Under the pieces are notes generated by a model. That model was not told the DNA's origin and did no database searches. It worked only from the letters and a program-made list of their open reading frames with translations. From positions 19,499 through 83,498 of the forward strand of contig NZ_JACHBG010000025.1 in NCBI RefSeq assembly GCF_014207095.1: a stretch of DNA of 64,000 bases, read 5' to 3'. This DNA comes from Martinezella lusitana. GTDB taxonomy: Bacteria; Pseudomonadota; Alphaproteobacteria; Rhizobiales; Rhizobiaceae. The translations under genes were made by a program, and so were the position numbers. Shown in pieces: positions 45,488 to 54,789 of the stretch (positions are counted from its first letter, which is position 1; each line of letters begins with the position of its first letter).

Positions 45488-46707
45488 CCATCGCTAAGCG
45501 TGGCAAGAAAGGCAACCACATCATCAATCTCGGTTGAAGAAAGCGCTGGCTCTTCGCCCGCTTTGCGATCAAAGGGGGGATCCATGTTGACGTTGGCTTT
45601 CGCCTCCTCCGACAGATCGTCATATTTATCGAGGCTGCCATCGGCTTTTCGTGGGTACCAACGCTCCGGATGGGTCTCCCGCTCGACATAAAAGCGCACT
45701 GCGTCTTGCAACGAATGAACACCGCCATTGTGGAAGAAAACCTTACGCAGGGCGACATTGCGCAGCGTTGGCGTACGAAACAGCCCGCAATATTCCTGAC
45801 GTCCGATAAAGTCAGTGCGCAAAGGTCCGCACAAACCAAGGTCGCGGAATGCCGGATCCTTGTTGGCAGGAATATCGCGGTTACGGGGCACTCCGATGGC
45901 AATCAGCCCATAGTCGGTAAACTGTGGCGGCGTGCCGTCGTGTCCGCGCTGACTGACATGACAGGACGCGCAATTGCCCTTGTCAGGGGCATTGAACAAT
46001 TCAAGCCCTCTTGCCTCCTGAGGGGTGAGCGCGACCTTGCCGGCCAACACTGCGTCATATTTGCTCGAGTAGGGATAGAAGGTCTTATAATCTTGCTGAA
46101 ACACCTCAAGCGCCTTGAGCGCGGTGCGAAACGCGATCGCCGGGTCGCCGCCAGCCTTCGGCCCCGCGATATCAGCGATCGCCTTGCCGTAGCCAGCCTT
46201 TAGCACGTGGCGACCGACCTCAACTCCGCTTTTATTGCCCATCTCGAAATCGGAAAGCAGTGGAATTTTGGCTTGCTCACTGCCGCGATCGACCCGACCG
46301 TCCCAGGTCAGACCGCCGGTCGGTCCGTTGTCGATGCTTTCGTCCGCCTCATCCTCGGATTCGAAGAAGTGCTCACTAAAGGGCGGGACGACCTGCAGAT
46401 ATTTGAGCGAGGGTGCCGCCCGCAACCCCACCTGGTTCAGATCGCCGCCGCCGAGCTGAACCGAGCGATCGTTAGCCGGCCCGAATGCATGGGAAGGGTC
46501 GTGGCAGGAGGAACAGGCTGTTCTGCCTGATGCCGATAGCGACGGATCGAAGAAGAGAGCCTTGCCGAGTGCTGCCAGCGCCGATGTCTTTCGTCGCACC
46601 TCGTCGCGCGACAGGGCCTGACCCAATTGGACCGAGGTCGTCAACAGCAACATTGCGGCGACACCGCCGATCCTGAGCCATTGTCCTCTATGCGGCGTCA
46701 ATTGCAT
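45469..46707 (-). CDS. Di-haem cytochrome c peroxidase / MauG family
   Basis: 412 residues with signal peptide (WLRIGGVAAMLLLTTSVQL) and two haem-binding CxxCH sites: ACSSCHDPSHAF near 75 and NCASCHVSQRGH near 250. Family members reduce hydrogen peroxide in the periplasm with electrons from cytochrome c, or modify proteins (MauG). Late motif FRTPTLRNVALRKVFFHNGG is typical. Divergent from a secreted phosphoesterase gene. Confidence 0.9.
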   Translation of the reverse strand: MQLTPHRGQWLRIGGVAAMLLLTTSVQLGQALSRDEVRRKTSALAALGKALFFDPSLSASGRTACSSCHDPSHAFGPANDRSVQLGGGDLNQVGLRAAPSLKYLQVVPPFSEHFFESEDEADESIDNGPTGGLTWDGRVDRGSEQAKIPLLSDFEMGNKSGVEVGRHVLKAGYGKAIADIAGPKAGGDPAIAFRTALKALEVFQQDYKTFYPYSSKYDAVLAGKVALTPQEARGLELFNAPDKGNCASCHVSQRGHDGTPPQFTDYGLIAIGVPRNRDIPANKDPAFRDLGLCGPLRTDFIGRQEYCGLFRTPTLRNVALRKVFFHNGGVHSLQDAVRFYVERETHPERWYPRKADGSLDKYDDLSEEAKANVNMDPPFDRKAGEEPALSSTEIDDVVAFLATLSDGYEPPK

Positions 46708-46873
46708 CGCTATGGTCGCTATCCCTTACCACAATGTCACATATCATCCAGCCGTCATCGTTAGCCGGGTTTTGGACCTGTTTCAATTAGCACTTGCCTT
46801 GGCTACCCGCCAGAATATGCTGCCTCATTGAGGTGGAGGCGCATCCACCGAAATCCTGGAGAGGAAAATCCAA

Positions 46874-48445
46874 ATGAAGTCGATCACTGCTGCAGCCATC
46901 AGTGCGTTAGGTCTTTCCGTGGCCGTTTTTGGCCCTGCTTTTGCCGGAAGTTCTGACACAAAGACCGGACCAAACGGGAAAGCCGCCAGTGACCTGAAGC
47001 TGATCGACACCGTCGTCGTGATCTATGCGGAAAACCGCAGTTTCGACAATCTCTATGGCAACTTCCCAGGCGCTAACGGTGTCTCGAAGGCGCCGGCAAG
47101 CGCACGGATCCAGCGCGACCGGGACGGCAAGCCGTTTAAGGAACTACCACCGATCTGGGAGGGCCTCACTGCCAAAGGCGTGACGCCACCAATAACACAG
47201 GCTGCGACCGAGCACCTGCCCAATCGCCCATTCCGCGCGGATGATCCAAAGGGCTTTAACATCGCCATGAATACGATCACGCGCGATCTATGGCACCGCT
47301 ACTACCAAAACCAGATGCAGATCAACGGCGGCCGAAACGACAAGTTCGTCGCCTATGCCGATTCAGGCGCATTGACGATGAGCCTCTGGGATGGCTCGAA
47401 GATGCCTATGTGGAAGGTCGCGCAGAAATACGTACTGGCCGACAACTTCTTCATGGGCGCTTTCGGCGGCTCCTTCTTCAACCATCAATGGCTGATCTGC
47501 GCCTGCGCGCCATATTACGCGAATGCCGACACAAGTGCTGCCAAACCTTCCATTGCGGCGGTCGAGGCAGATGGGGTAACGTTGAAGGCCGCCCCCAACT
47601 CACCGAAATCGGCAATCGACGGCGTCCCGAAGTTTGTCAGCGATGGCAATCTCACACCCGATTTCTATGCCGTCAACACTATGCAGCCTCCTTATCAACC
47701 TAGCGGCAATGGTCCTGCTGCGGATGGAGACAAGACGCTTGCCGATCCGGGCAAGCCAACGACCTTACCGGCGCAGACCGAGCCCACCATCGGCGACATG
47801 CTTAGTCTCAAGCATGTGACGTGGGCCTGGTACGGAGGTGCCTGGCAGGATGTGCTTGACCATGGCAACAAGGACCCGGTACCGAGCTTTCAATATCACC
47901 ATCAACCATTCAACTATTATGCCAACTTCGCCCCCGGCACGCCTGCCCGAGCCGAGCATCTGAGGGATGGCGGCCTCGCCGGGGCTGAGTTCATCAAGGC
48001 AATCGACGCCGGAACGCTACCGCAAGTGTCGTTCTACAAGCCTCAGGGCAATCTTAACGAACACTCAGGCTACACCAATATCGATGCTGGTGACGCCCAT
48101 ATTGCCGACTTGATCGGCCATCTTGAGAAGAGCCCGCAATGGCCGCATATGCTTGTCGTCGTCACCTATGACGAGAATGGTGGACTCTGGGATCATGTCG
48201 CGCCGCCCAAGGGTGACCGTTGGGGTCCCGGTTCGCGTATTCCGGCCATTATCGTCTCGCCCTATGCACGCCACGGCTATGTCGATCACACGCCGATGGA
48301 CACGACCTCCATCCTGCGCTTCATCACACGCCGCTACGAGTTGCCGACCCTCCACGGGATCACCGTTCGAGACGCCTCCGTCGCTGCCCATAAACAAAAG
48401 CCGCTCGGCGACTTGACCAGCGCGCTCGTGCTGAAGGACAAGTAA
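46874..48445 (+). CDS. Secreted phosphoesterase family protein (acid phosphatase / phospholipase C type)
   Basis: 523 residues with signal peptide (MKSITAAAISALGLSVAVFG). PF04185-like motifs: VIYAENRSFDNLYGNFPGAN, KYVLADNFFMGAFGGSFFNH, VVTYDENGGLWDHVAPP, and RIPAIIVSPYARHGYVDH. Enzymes of this family hydrolyse phosphate esters outside the cytoplasm, e.g. AcpA acid phosphatase or phospholipase C. Likely involved in phosphate scavenging; no Pho box was identified by eye. Confidence 0.9.
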   Translation: MKSITAAAISALGLSVAVFGPAFAGSSDTKTGPNGKAASDLKLIDTVVVIYAENRSFDNLYGNFPGANGVSKAPASARIQRDRDGKPFKELPPIWEGLTAKGVTPPITQAATEHLPNRPFRADDPKGFNIAMNTITRDLWHRYYQNQMQINGGRNDKFVAYADSGALTMSLWDGSKMPMWKVAQKYVLADNFFMGAFGGSFFNHQWLICACAPYYANADTSAAKPSIAAVEADGVTLKAAPNSPKSAIDGVPKFVSDGNLTPDFYAVNTMQPPYQPSGNGPAADGDKTLADPGKPTTLPAQTEPTIGDMLSLKHVTWAWYGGAWQDVLDHGNKDPVPSFQYHHQPFNYYANFAPGTPARAEHLRDGGLAGAEFIKAIDAGTLPQVSFYKPQGNLNEHSGYTNIDAGDAHIADLIGHLEKSPQWPHMLVVVTYDENGGLWDHVAPPKGDRWGPGSRIPAIIVSPYARHGYVDHTPMDTTSILRFITRRYELPTLHGITVRDASVAAHKQKPLGDLTSALVLKDK

Positions 48446-49054
48446 GACCGGGTATCGGCACAGCATATGTGGTGTGAGCGGCGGAAGGAGGCGTCACCAT
48501 ATCGCTTCCGCCGCTCTACTGTCGCTACTGCAAGCAGCAGTGATTTCCGCTTGAAGTCCATGCGAGTGATTTGATCTCGGCGATCACGGCTGCGCCACCA
48601 CAATGGGGTGATACTAATAGACGGAGATGTTCAGGCGTCGGATCATCGCGGTAGCGGCCACAGACAACTCCCCATCCGAAACGAAAGTCACGTTGGGATG
48701 CTGAAGTATCCACGATAGTTCGTCGATGCGCCACCGTTGGATTTGGCTATTTTCCGCCGTCAGAAGCGTCGTGGCGACCCGCCAATTGAATCGGAACCCA
48801 TCGCCGCGCTCCATCAGCAATTCCTATTGCTGGAACAGCTCGCACAGCATGCTCTGCCCACCGATGGGCAACCCGCCATGAAATGCTGAGCATGGTGATC
48901 AAGGCCTTAGAGGGCGGCAAGTTTCGATTGGCCGCGTGGAAGCACCGCGCCGATTGGAAGTACCAGCGCATCGCTTGCCTTCCTTCCGCAATGGTCAGCG
49001 CCTCCAGCATCAAGTTTGCCATGAAGGCCCAAGATGCTGGATCCGATCTCATCG
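48446..49054. other. Intergenic region without a clear gene
   Basis: About 600 bases. Minus-strand frames at 48614-48820 and 48747-49088 and a plus-strand frame at 48883-49185 are open but contain no recognised motif. They could be remnants; I do not call them. Confidence 0.45.
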
Positions 49055-49912
49055 TCAACCGTTTAGCGGCTGGCGCGAAAGGCCCCAAATGGGTGGCATT
49101 GAGGCAATCTCACGCACCGCCTCGGCGATTGCGCGAAAGTCCTTGTGCAGGATCGTCCGGTGATTGCTGGCGACCTTCGCACTAACCTCAAGGTACCGAT
49201 TGCGGGCGAGCGCAGGGATGATGCTTTCGCGCATCGCCCTGAATTCCTCTTCACAACCGCAGAGACTGGCACCGGTGGCAAGCACGTATCGGACGGGCAC
49301 TCTTATACCGTCGAGCACCGGATCGAAGGCGGCAGCAACCTTATGCTTCTCAATGGTGATCTCGGCATGTTGTTCGGCGCTCATGTGCGCCGCAACGCCC
49401 AGTCGACTGGCTATTGGCAACACTAACCGCATCCACCGAAACAAAGTGCGGATCCTCTCGTGCCCGGCCGCCTCGATCCAGCCCCAAGGAAACGCCCCCT
49501 CCACTGCCACGACGCCCAAAGCGCGATCCGGGTTCCGAGCTGCCCATTGCACGCCGATATATGCCCCATAGGACCACCCCACCAGCAGCGCGCGATTCAC
49601 ACCTCTGGCACCCAGGACGGCATCGAGGTCGCGAATGCACGCCTCGAAGGAATAATCTGCAGAACGCTTGGAACGGCCACGTGCGCGCTCATCATACAGG
49701 ATATGCCGCCAGTTGGGTCCGAGGTCGGCCACGACCTTGCGCCATCGCGACTGGTCGGCAAATGAGCCATTGAGATAAACTACAGCTACGCTATGGCCGC
49801 CGAGGTCGGTGACGGCCAAGGCTGTATCTTCAATTGGAAGCAAACCTGTCCATTCCGCTGTCACATTTGGTCGCCAAGTGCGGCCCTCAGCGAAGGATGG
49901 TTGGATCATCAT
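49055..49912 (-). CDS. Alpha/beta hydrolase
   Basis: 285 residues. Nucleophile elbow LVGWSYGAYIG (Gly-x-Ser-x-Gly), early VVYLNGSFADQSRW oxyanion region, and SNHRTI as candidate catalytic His segment. Generic hydrolase of unknown substrate. Starts by ATGA overlap from the DUF1048 gene, so it is third in the PadR, DUF1048, hydrolase operon. Confidence 0.82.
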   Translation of the reverse strand: MMIQPSFAEGRTWRPNVTAEWTGLLPIEDTALAVTDLGGHSVAVVYLNGSFADQSRWRKVVADLGPNWRHILYDERARGRSKRSADYSFEACIRDLDAVLGARGVNRALLVGWSYGAYIGVQWAARNPDRALGVVAVEGAFPWGWIEAAGHERIRTLFRWMRLVLPIASRLGVAAHMSAEQHAEITIEKHKVAAAFDPVLDGIRVPVRYVLATGASLCGCEEEFRAMRESIIPALARNRYLEVSAKVASNHRTILHKDFRAIAEAVREIASMPPIWGLSRQPLNG

Positions 49913-50292
49913 TCGTCATCCGTATGGAACGTCGTTCCTGCGGCCGCATGATCGATAGCCATAGTCAGCCGATCACGCTCTTTCTTGACCCATTGGCCAT
50001 CCGAGTAGTTCGCGATGAACGTCTCCGCGAATTCAACCGGGTCTGCTCCAACGATATCTCGGACCGGCGTGCCGTTCGCTACGCTCTGCTCGAACAGGTC
50101 GGCAAGATCGTGATACATCCGCGCCGCGACCTCGCCTTTGGCGATCCCTCCAACGTACATCAGATACCGCTCCAGCGCCTCGGCGGCCGCCCGATAGTTC
50201 GCGGGTAGCGCGCTGATCCTCGCTTTGGACTGCTGGTATTGCTTCTTTTGTTCGAGCGTTCCGGTGATGAGCTCTATCCATCCTGCAGCCAT
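49909..50292 (-). CDS. DUF1048 family protein
   Basis: 127-residue helical protein matching my memory of DUF1048 (ISALPANYRAAAEALERYLM, then VGGIAKGEVAARMYHDLADL). Such genes commonly follow PadR regulators, here 2 bases away. Function unknown. Confidence 0.75.
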   Translation of the reverse strand: MAAGWIELITGTLEQKKQYQQSKARISALPANYRAAAEALERYLMYVGGIAKGEVAARMYHDLADLFEQSVANGTPVRDIVGADPVEFAETFIANYSDGQWVKKERDRLTMAIDHAAAGTTFHTDDE

Positions 50293-50294
50293 GT

Positions 50295-50624
50295 CTATCT
50301 TCCTCCTTCATGGAGCTGTTCCAGTCGATCTGCGAGGAACCGCCAGTTCCTCCAGAACTCTTCGAGATATTTCCGCCCCTCGACATTGAGGGAGTACACC
50401 TTGCGCGGCGGCCCCTTCTCGGATGGAACCTTCTCCACCTCGACGAGACCACGCTGCTCTATCCTGACAAGCAGCGCGTAGACGGTTCCTTCGGCGATAT
50501 CGGAGAAACCTTGCTCCCGCAGCCATGTCGTAATCTCGTAGCCGTACGCCTGACGGCCAGACAGAATGGCGAGCACCATGCCCTCCAGCGTACCCTTGAG
50601 CATCTCCGTCATTTGCTTGCTCAC
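50295..50624 (-). CDS. PadR family transcriptional regulator
   Basis: 109 residues. MLKGTLEGMVLAILSGRQAY, GYEITTWLRE, EGTVYALLVRIEQRGLVE and PPRKVYSLNVEGRKYL are all classic PadR. Likely represses its own operon; a TACTA-TG-TAGTA dyad lies about 50 bases upstream of its start. Ligand unknown. Confidence 0.92.
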   Translation of the reverse strand: MSKQMTEMLKGTLEGMVLAILSGRQAYGYEITTWLREQGFSDIAEGTVYALLVRIEQRGLVEVEKVPSEKGPPRKVYSLNVEGRKYLEEFWRNWRFLADRLEQLHEGGR

Positions 50625-50675
50625 GGCATCTCCTTAGATGACTATTCAGCGAGACTGAGTACCGGTATATAGCGT

Positions 50676-50687
50676 TACTATGTAGTA
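50676..50687. promoter_or_regulatory. Short dyad upstream of padR-like gene
   Basis: TACTATGTAGTA has perfect 5-base arms. It contains the ATGT element common in PadR boxes. Possible PadR operator. Confidence 0.35.
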
Positions 50688-50699
50688 GCGTCAAGCCTG

Positions 50700-51338
50700 C
50701 AAAAACTGTCCGGATTTCTTCAGCAATCCGTTGCAAAAGCGAGTGCCATTGGAATCGGCAAGGACGGACGAAGACATCGCGTCGCAACGGGCAGATAGCT
50801 GCCACTCGCCAGAAGGATCGGGCTTTACCTCTGGCGTTAATCATGCGGCCCGGCGTCGGCGCAGCGTCGTCCCGTCGCGAGCGTTCGGGCCACTGGCAAG
50901 ACGGACAACCAAGGCGATGCTGGCCAGATAATTCACCCGCTTCCCCTGCCCTTCTTCGCTGCAAGAGCTCCAGTGGAGAGACTGCTCTTTTCATCGAACT
51001 CGGCGACACGCTTTCGTTCAACACATGGCGGCCGAAGTCAGCGAGGGTGAAGACGTAGTCGCCTGTCGGACGTCGATCGACAGAGAGCCATAGCCACGCC
51101 ACCCAACCTAGCATCAGCCGCCGGACGTGCTGCGGTCCGACAAACCTTGTCGCCGGCAAGAACCTTCTGTGAAATTGCTGTTGCCAAAATTTAAATTAAA
51201 CCTATATCAGAGGCATCGACCATTGCTTGTGACGTCGTCGAGGAGCTCTATCGCCCCCGACGGATTCCTCTCAAATAATCGATCAATCCCCGCAAGGTAT
51301 CGCGGGAGCAACAACGGTTACTACGAAAGGAAATCGTT
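50700..51338. other. Intergenic region before cold-shock gene
   Basis: About 640 bases. The end should contain the long 5' leader of the cold-shock gene; a 5-bp hairpin (CCCGC...GCGGG) occurs near 51293-51310. No gene recognised in the remainder. Confidence 0.45.
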
Positions 51339-51548
51339 ATGAACACTGGTACTGTAAAGTGGTTTAACTCCACAAAAGGCTTCGGCTTCATTCAGCCTGA
51401 TGATGGCAGCACGGACGTTTTTGTCCATATTTCCGCGGTAGAGCGTGCCGGCATGCGCTCGCTCAACGACGGCCAGAAGATCTCTTACGACATCGTGCAG
51501 GATCGCAGATCTGGCAAGAGCTCGGCTGACAATCTTCGGGCCGTATAA
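51339..51548 (+). CDS. cspA: Cold-shock domain protein
   Basis: 69-residue single CSD protein: GTVKWFNSTKGFGFIQPDDG (RNP1) and DVFVHISAVE (RNP2). Binds single-stranded RNA/DNA and acts as an RNA chaperone. Strong AAAGGAAA site before ATG and a long leader fit post-transcriptional control. Followed by a terminator, then rpsU, a common rhizobial arrangement. Confidence 0.95.
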   Translation: MNTGTVKWFNSTKGFGFIQPDDGSTDVFVHISAVERAGMRSLNDGQKISYDIVQDRRSGKSSADNLRAV

Positions 51549-51606
51549 GTTTTTGACGGCTTCGCGCAACCGTTGATATACGTACGCGCTGAAATCATGA
51601 CCGAGG

Positions 51607-51640
51607 AAGGTCGGGATACGTCCCGACCTTTTGTTTTTTA
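51607..51640 (+). terminator. Rho-independent terminator after cspA
   Basis: A perfect 10-base stem (AAGGTCGGGA / TCCCGACCTT) with TACG loop, followed by TTGTTTTTTATTT. It ends cspA transcription about 60 bases after the stop. Confidence 0.9.
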
Positions 51641-51658
51641 TTTCGAACGAAGACCGAC

Positions 51659-51965
51659 ATGGCGCATGGTCTTTATCGGCCGGGCGACAACATTGTCTGG
51701 AGCCTGGAAATCTTGGAAGCGCCCAACCCTCCGGCACCAGCAGAATCGTGTCTGTCCTGCCGGTCTCGCAGGGCGTTGTTCACTACAGGGTCCGGTTTCA
51801 AAACGAGACCTTCGAGCGGGGCATCCGACACGATGAGATCGACGTTGAGGCGGCGGCATCATCGCTGTCGCCACAGCAGCCCGAATTGCCGAGAACGTCG
51901 AAATCGAGCTGGATCAATACAAGCTCAATCCGTACAAAGAAATTGGCGCAGCGCGAGCTGAGTAA
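51659..51965 (+). pseudogene. Frameshifted small ORF between cspA and rpsU
   Basis: Reads plausibly only if frames are joined: MAHGLYRPGDNIVWSLEIL (frame 2), then SRIVSVLPVSQGVVHYRVRF and QNETFERGIRHDEIDVEA (frame 1), then AENVEIELDQYKLNPYKEIG ending at 51965 (frame 3). The middle recalls small rhizobial proteins with an RIV.VLP...QYRVR..ETFERR pattern. Two frameshifts mark decay or sequence error. Confidence 0.45.
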
Positions 51966-51974
51966 GGAGAAACT

Positions 51975-52265
51975 TTGCAGGTTCTGGTCAGAGACAACAA
52001 CGTTGAACAGGCGCTCCGCGTCCTGAAAAAGAAGTTACAACGCGAAGGCGTGTTCCGGGAAATGAAGGCCCGCAGCGCCTATGAAAAGCCATCCGAAAAG
52101 CGCGCTCGTGAAAAGAGCGAAGCAATCCGCCGTGCCCGAAAGCTTGCCCGCAAGCAGGCTCAGCGCGAAGGCCTGTTACCCGCGCCTAAGAAAAAAGTCA
52201 TGGGGCTGGGTCGTGGACGCCCGCCGTCGCTTGCAAGTGCTTCCGCTAATAAAGAGGAAACATGA
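51975..52265 (+). CDS. rpsU: 30S ribosomal protein S21
   Basis: 96-residue S21 with the invariant opening QVLVRDNNVEQALRVLKKKL and EKPSEKRAREKSEA. The start codon is TTG at 51975, with AAGGAG 7 bases upstream; there is no ATG/GTG alternative matching the family. C-terminal Arg/Lys-rich extension is longer than E. coli S21 but usual in rhizobia. Part of the 30S subunit, aids initiation. Its stop overlaps the next ORF (ATGA). Confidence 0.95.
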   Translation: MQVLVRDNNVEQALRVLKKKLQREGVFREMKARSAYEKPSEKRAREKSEAIRRARKLARKQAQREGLLPAPKKKVMGLGRGRPPSLASASANKEET

Positions 52266-52471
52266 CAGAGACGAAAGACAATCTGTTCAAGCCTGAAAAG
52301 CTGTCAGCGCAGGCGAAGTCCGAGCAGACGACGTCGATTGCCAAGGATATCCTGGCCGGCGAAGCGTCTGCTCGGCAAAAGAAGACAGACAGACTTCGCG
52401 CGCTCCGGTTGGCGCAAGAGGCAGCGACTTCGCCAGCGCCGAAAACAAAAAAGACAGGCAAGACGGTATAG
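52262..52471 (+). CDS. Small basic hypothetical protein downstream of rpsU
   Basis: 69 residues, Lys/Ala/Thr-rich, predicted helical: DNLFKPEKLSAQAKSEQTTS. ATGA overlap with rpsU indicates coupling. No known domain; ribosome- or RNA-associated role is a guess. Confidence 0.65.
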   Translation: MTETKDNLFKPEKLSAQAKSEQTTSIAKDILAGEASARQKKTDRLRALRLAQEAATSPAPKTKKTGKTV

Positions 52472-52797
52472 CCGGTCGATGCCGGAGTTTGGCAAGTCAA
52501 TCGCTCGCTGAAAGCTGTAACAACGACGGCGCCATATTTGGTCATTAGGGCCGCAAAGGCTGTGACATCGCAGGCACAAGCCCTCGAGCACAGGCCTTGC
52601 AGGTGCGTTCGCCTCTAACGCAGCAGTTACTCGCAAGACAGTTCGGAGGAGTTTGAGTACCGGATCGGTTGCTCACGCCTTGAGCGCCGCCATCTTCTTG
52701 CCAAGGAACCAAAGGCCGCGGTGAGCGCCTGTCGCAGCAGCCTCCGAACCAATGACAATTGCCGATCAATAGAGGCAGGACTGCAAAGCGGGACTGT
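52472..52797. other. Intergenic region
   Basis: About 325 bases after the rpsU operon; no gene or clear hairpin recognised. Confidence 0.4.
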
Positions 52798-53271
52798 TCA
52801 GGGTTTCATCGCACTCTCCAGAGCGCCGGAATTCTCAATGCCCAGAAGTTGCCGGAGCGCGATAGCAGGCCCGACAAGGTCTGCCAGCGTGTAGCCGTCG
52901 AGGACCTCGAGAAAGGCTGCGGCTGCCGTTGCAAGCGCGCGCTTGAGAACACAGGCGGGCAGGACAACGCAGCCCTTGCCGCCGTCAGGCTCCATGCAAG
53001 GAACCAATGCGAAGTCCGGCTCGCAAGCACGGACAATATCCCCGACACGGATCGCCGATGCCTCACGGGCGAGACGCATTCCTCCCTGGCGTCCCCGTAT
53101 GGTCTCGATCAAGCCCTTCTGGCCGAGTTCATGGGTGATCTTCATCAGATGGGCCCTCGAGATATGGTAAGCTGCGGCCACGTCGTCGATTGTCGACAGG
53201 CTTCCGCCCTTGCGCAGGCCGAGATACATCATCAACCGCAACGCATAGTCCGAATAAACTGTCAGCCGCAT
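52798..53271 (-). CDS. nsrR: Rrf2 family nitric-oxide-sensing repressor (NsrR)
   Basis: 157 residues. Rrf2 winged helix (MRLTVYSDYALRLMMYLGLR, IDDVAAAYHISRAHLMKITH) and three cysteines at 92, 101 and 107, spaced as iron-sulfur ligands of NsrR, plus Cys83. The cluster reacts with nitric oxide and releases DNA. ATG 53271 gives the canonical N-terminus. It lies 75 bases after the flavohaemoglobin gene on the same strand, its usual target; a likely NsrR box is at 54603-54625. Confidence 0.9.
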   Translation of the reverse strand: MRLTVYSDYALRLMMYLGLRKGGSLSTIDDVAAAYHISRAHLMKITHELGQKGLIETIRGRQGGMRLAREASAIRVGDIVRACEPDFALVPCMEPDGGKGCVVLPACVLKRALATAAAAFLEVLDGYTLADLVGPAIALRQLLGIENSGALESAMKP

Positions 53272-53346
53272 GGATTCTCTCCCGATTCCATTGCAGCATA
53301 GTGGCAACCAGGCGGCGGGGCGAGTTCCAACCGCCTGATGTTCGCC

Positions 53347-54555
53347 TTACGCTGCCAGATTGTCGGCAGGACCGAAGAATTCGTAGTGGATCCTGTCGTT
53401 GGGGATACCAGCCTTTGCCAATCCGTTGACGAAAACGGCAAGGAACGGCTTCGGCCCACAGAGATAGATGTCGGCCTCCTTCAGCGGCGTGTTTTCGGCG
53501 AGCCACTCAAGAGTGACAAAGCCCTCCTGATCGTAATGAACGCCCTTCCGGTCTTCGGAATGCGGTGTCCGATAGAAGATTGCCGATCTCATTCCTTCGC
53601 GACCGAGGATGAGCTTGCGCACATGCTCGCCCATCGCATGGACCCTGCCATCCTCAGCACCGTGAACGTAGTAAACGCTCGCATTTCCGTCTTTTGCCGC
53701 CATGGCCTCCAGCATACTGATCATCGGCGTCAGGCCGACGCCGCCGCTCAGCAGAACGATCGGCCGCGTTGTATCCTCCTTGAGGAAGAAATCACCGGCC
53801 GGCGGCGCAACGTCGAGCACATCGCCCTCCACCACGCTGCCATGCAGATAGTTCGAAATGACCCCTGACGGCTCGCGTTTGACGGAAATTCTGTAGGTCC
53901 TTCCATTTGGTGCAGAAGAGATGCTGTAATTGCGGCGATATTCTCCCTTTCCCGGCACTGCGATCCGGAAGGTCAAATACTGGCCCGGGAGATGGCGGAC
54001 GACCGCTTCATGGTCTTCCGGTTCCAGAACGAAAGAGGTGATGATATCGCTCTCGCGTTGCTTGCCGACGATGCGGAAGCGGCGCCAGCCATTCCATCCA
54101 CCCTCCGCAGAGCTCAGCTCCTCATAGACCTGCTTTTCCCTGCCGATCAAAATATCCGCCAGAAACCAGTAGGCCTCGCCCCAGGCCGCGAGTACTTCGT
54201 CGGTCGCAGCCTCACCCATGACCTGTTTGATGGCGGCAAGCAGCGCATTGGCAACATAGGGATAATGGTGCGGCTGAATCTGCAGGCCGACATGCTTCTG
54301 TGCGATCCGCTCGACAGCGGGGCCGAGGACGGCAAGGTTATCGATATTCTGCGCGTAGGCGAGGATCGCTTGCGCCAACGCCTTCGTCTGACCGCCGCCC
54401 TCGCCTTGGTTCGACTGATTGAATAGCTTGCGAACCTCCTCATTCTTGAAAAGCAGCAGGTACATTGCAGCGGTGATGTCCGTGCCATGCGCCGCTAGCG
54501 CCGGCACCGTGGCCTTCACGATTGCCTTGGTTGTCGCGCTCAGCTCTCTAGCCAT
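53347..54555 (-). CDS. hmp: Flavohaemoglobin / nitric oxide dioxygenase
   Basis: 402 residues: globin domain (about 1-145; proximal His in AQKHVGLQIQPHHYPYV), FAD domain (RRNYSISSAPNGRTYRISVK) and NAD-binding domain (LLSGGVGLTPMISML, IYLCGPKPFL). Detoxifies nitric oxide to nitrate using oxygen and NADH in the cytoplasm. ATG 54555 has GGAGATCGGAA ahead of it; the frame upstream is not globin. Likely repressed by the adjacent NsrR. Confidence 0.95.
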   Translation of the reverse strand: MARELSATTKAIVKATVPALAAHGTDITAAMYLLLFKNEEVRKLFNQSNQGEGGGQTKALAQAILAYAQNIDNLAVLGPAVERIAQKHVGLQIQPHHYPYVANALLAAIKQVMGEAATDEVLAAWGEAYWFLADILIGREKQVYEELSSAEGGWNGWRRFRIVGKQRESDIITSFVLEPEDHEAVVRHLPGQYLTFRIAVPGKGEYRRNYSISSAPNGRTYRISVKREPSGVISNYLHGSVVEGDVLDVAPPAGDFFLKEDTTRPIVLLSGGVGLTPMISMLEAMAAKDGNASVYYVHGAEDGRVHAMGEHVRKLILGREGMRSAIFYRTPHSEDRKGVHYDQEGFVTLEWLAENTPLKEADIYLCGPKPFLAVFVNGLAKAGIPNDRIHYEFFGPADNLAA

Positions 54556-54602
54556 TTCCGATCTCCGTGATGTTATGGTGGCGGCACCCATGTACGCCCA
54601 TA

Positions 54603-54625
54603 AACATATACCTACAATATATCTT
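54603..54625. promoter_or_regulatory. Candidate NsrR binding site upstream of hmp
   Basis: A 23-base imperfect dyad about 50 bases before the hmp start. On the minus strand it begins AAGATATATT, close to the AAGATG-type half-site known for NsrR; the other half is the complement with about 8 of 11 bases symmetric. Confidence 0.6.
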
Positions 54626-54789
54626 TTAGGCTTGAGCCTGTCCTGTGCGGTTCTGTCACACTTAGACCATTGCGGCGGGACATTGAGACCGGCGGAACCA
54701 AGTCGGGAAAATTCGAACTGGTGTCTCCGGTCCTTCGAGCGCAATTGCAGCCCGATATCGTGCCCAGTAGCTTCACATCTGAATGGCTT

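Noticed and set aside
50308..51159. 283-codon minus-strand frame upstream of padR
   Set aside because: Its end is a shadow of the PadR gene in another frame, and the rest shows no domain or start signal.
53309..53337. Hairpin between hmp and nsrR as a terminator
   Set aside because: 7-base stem with a 15-base loop and no T-run; too weak to call.
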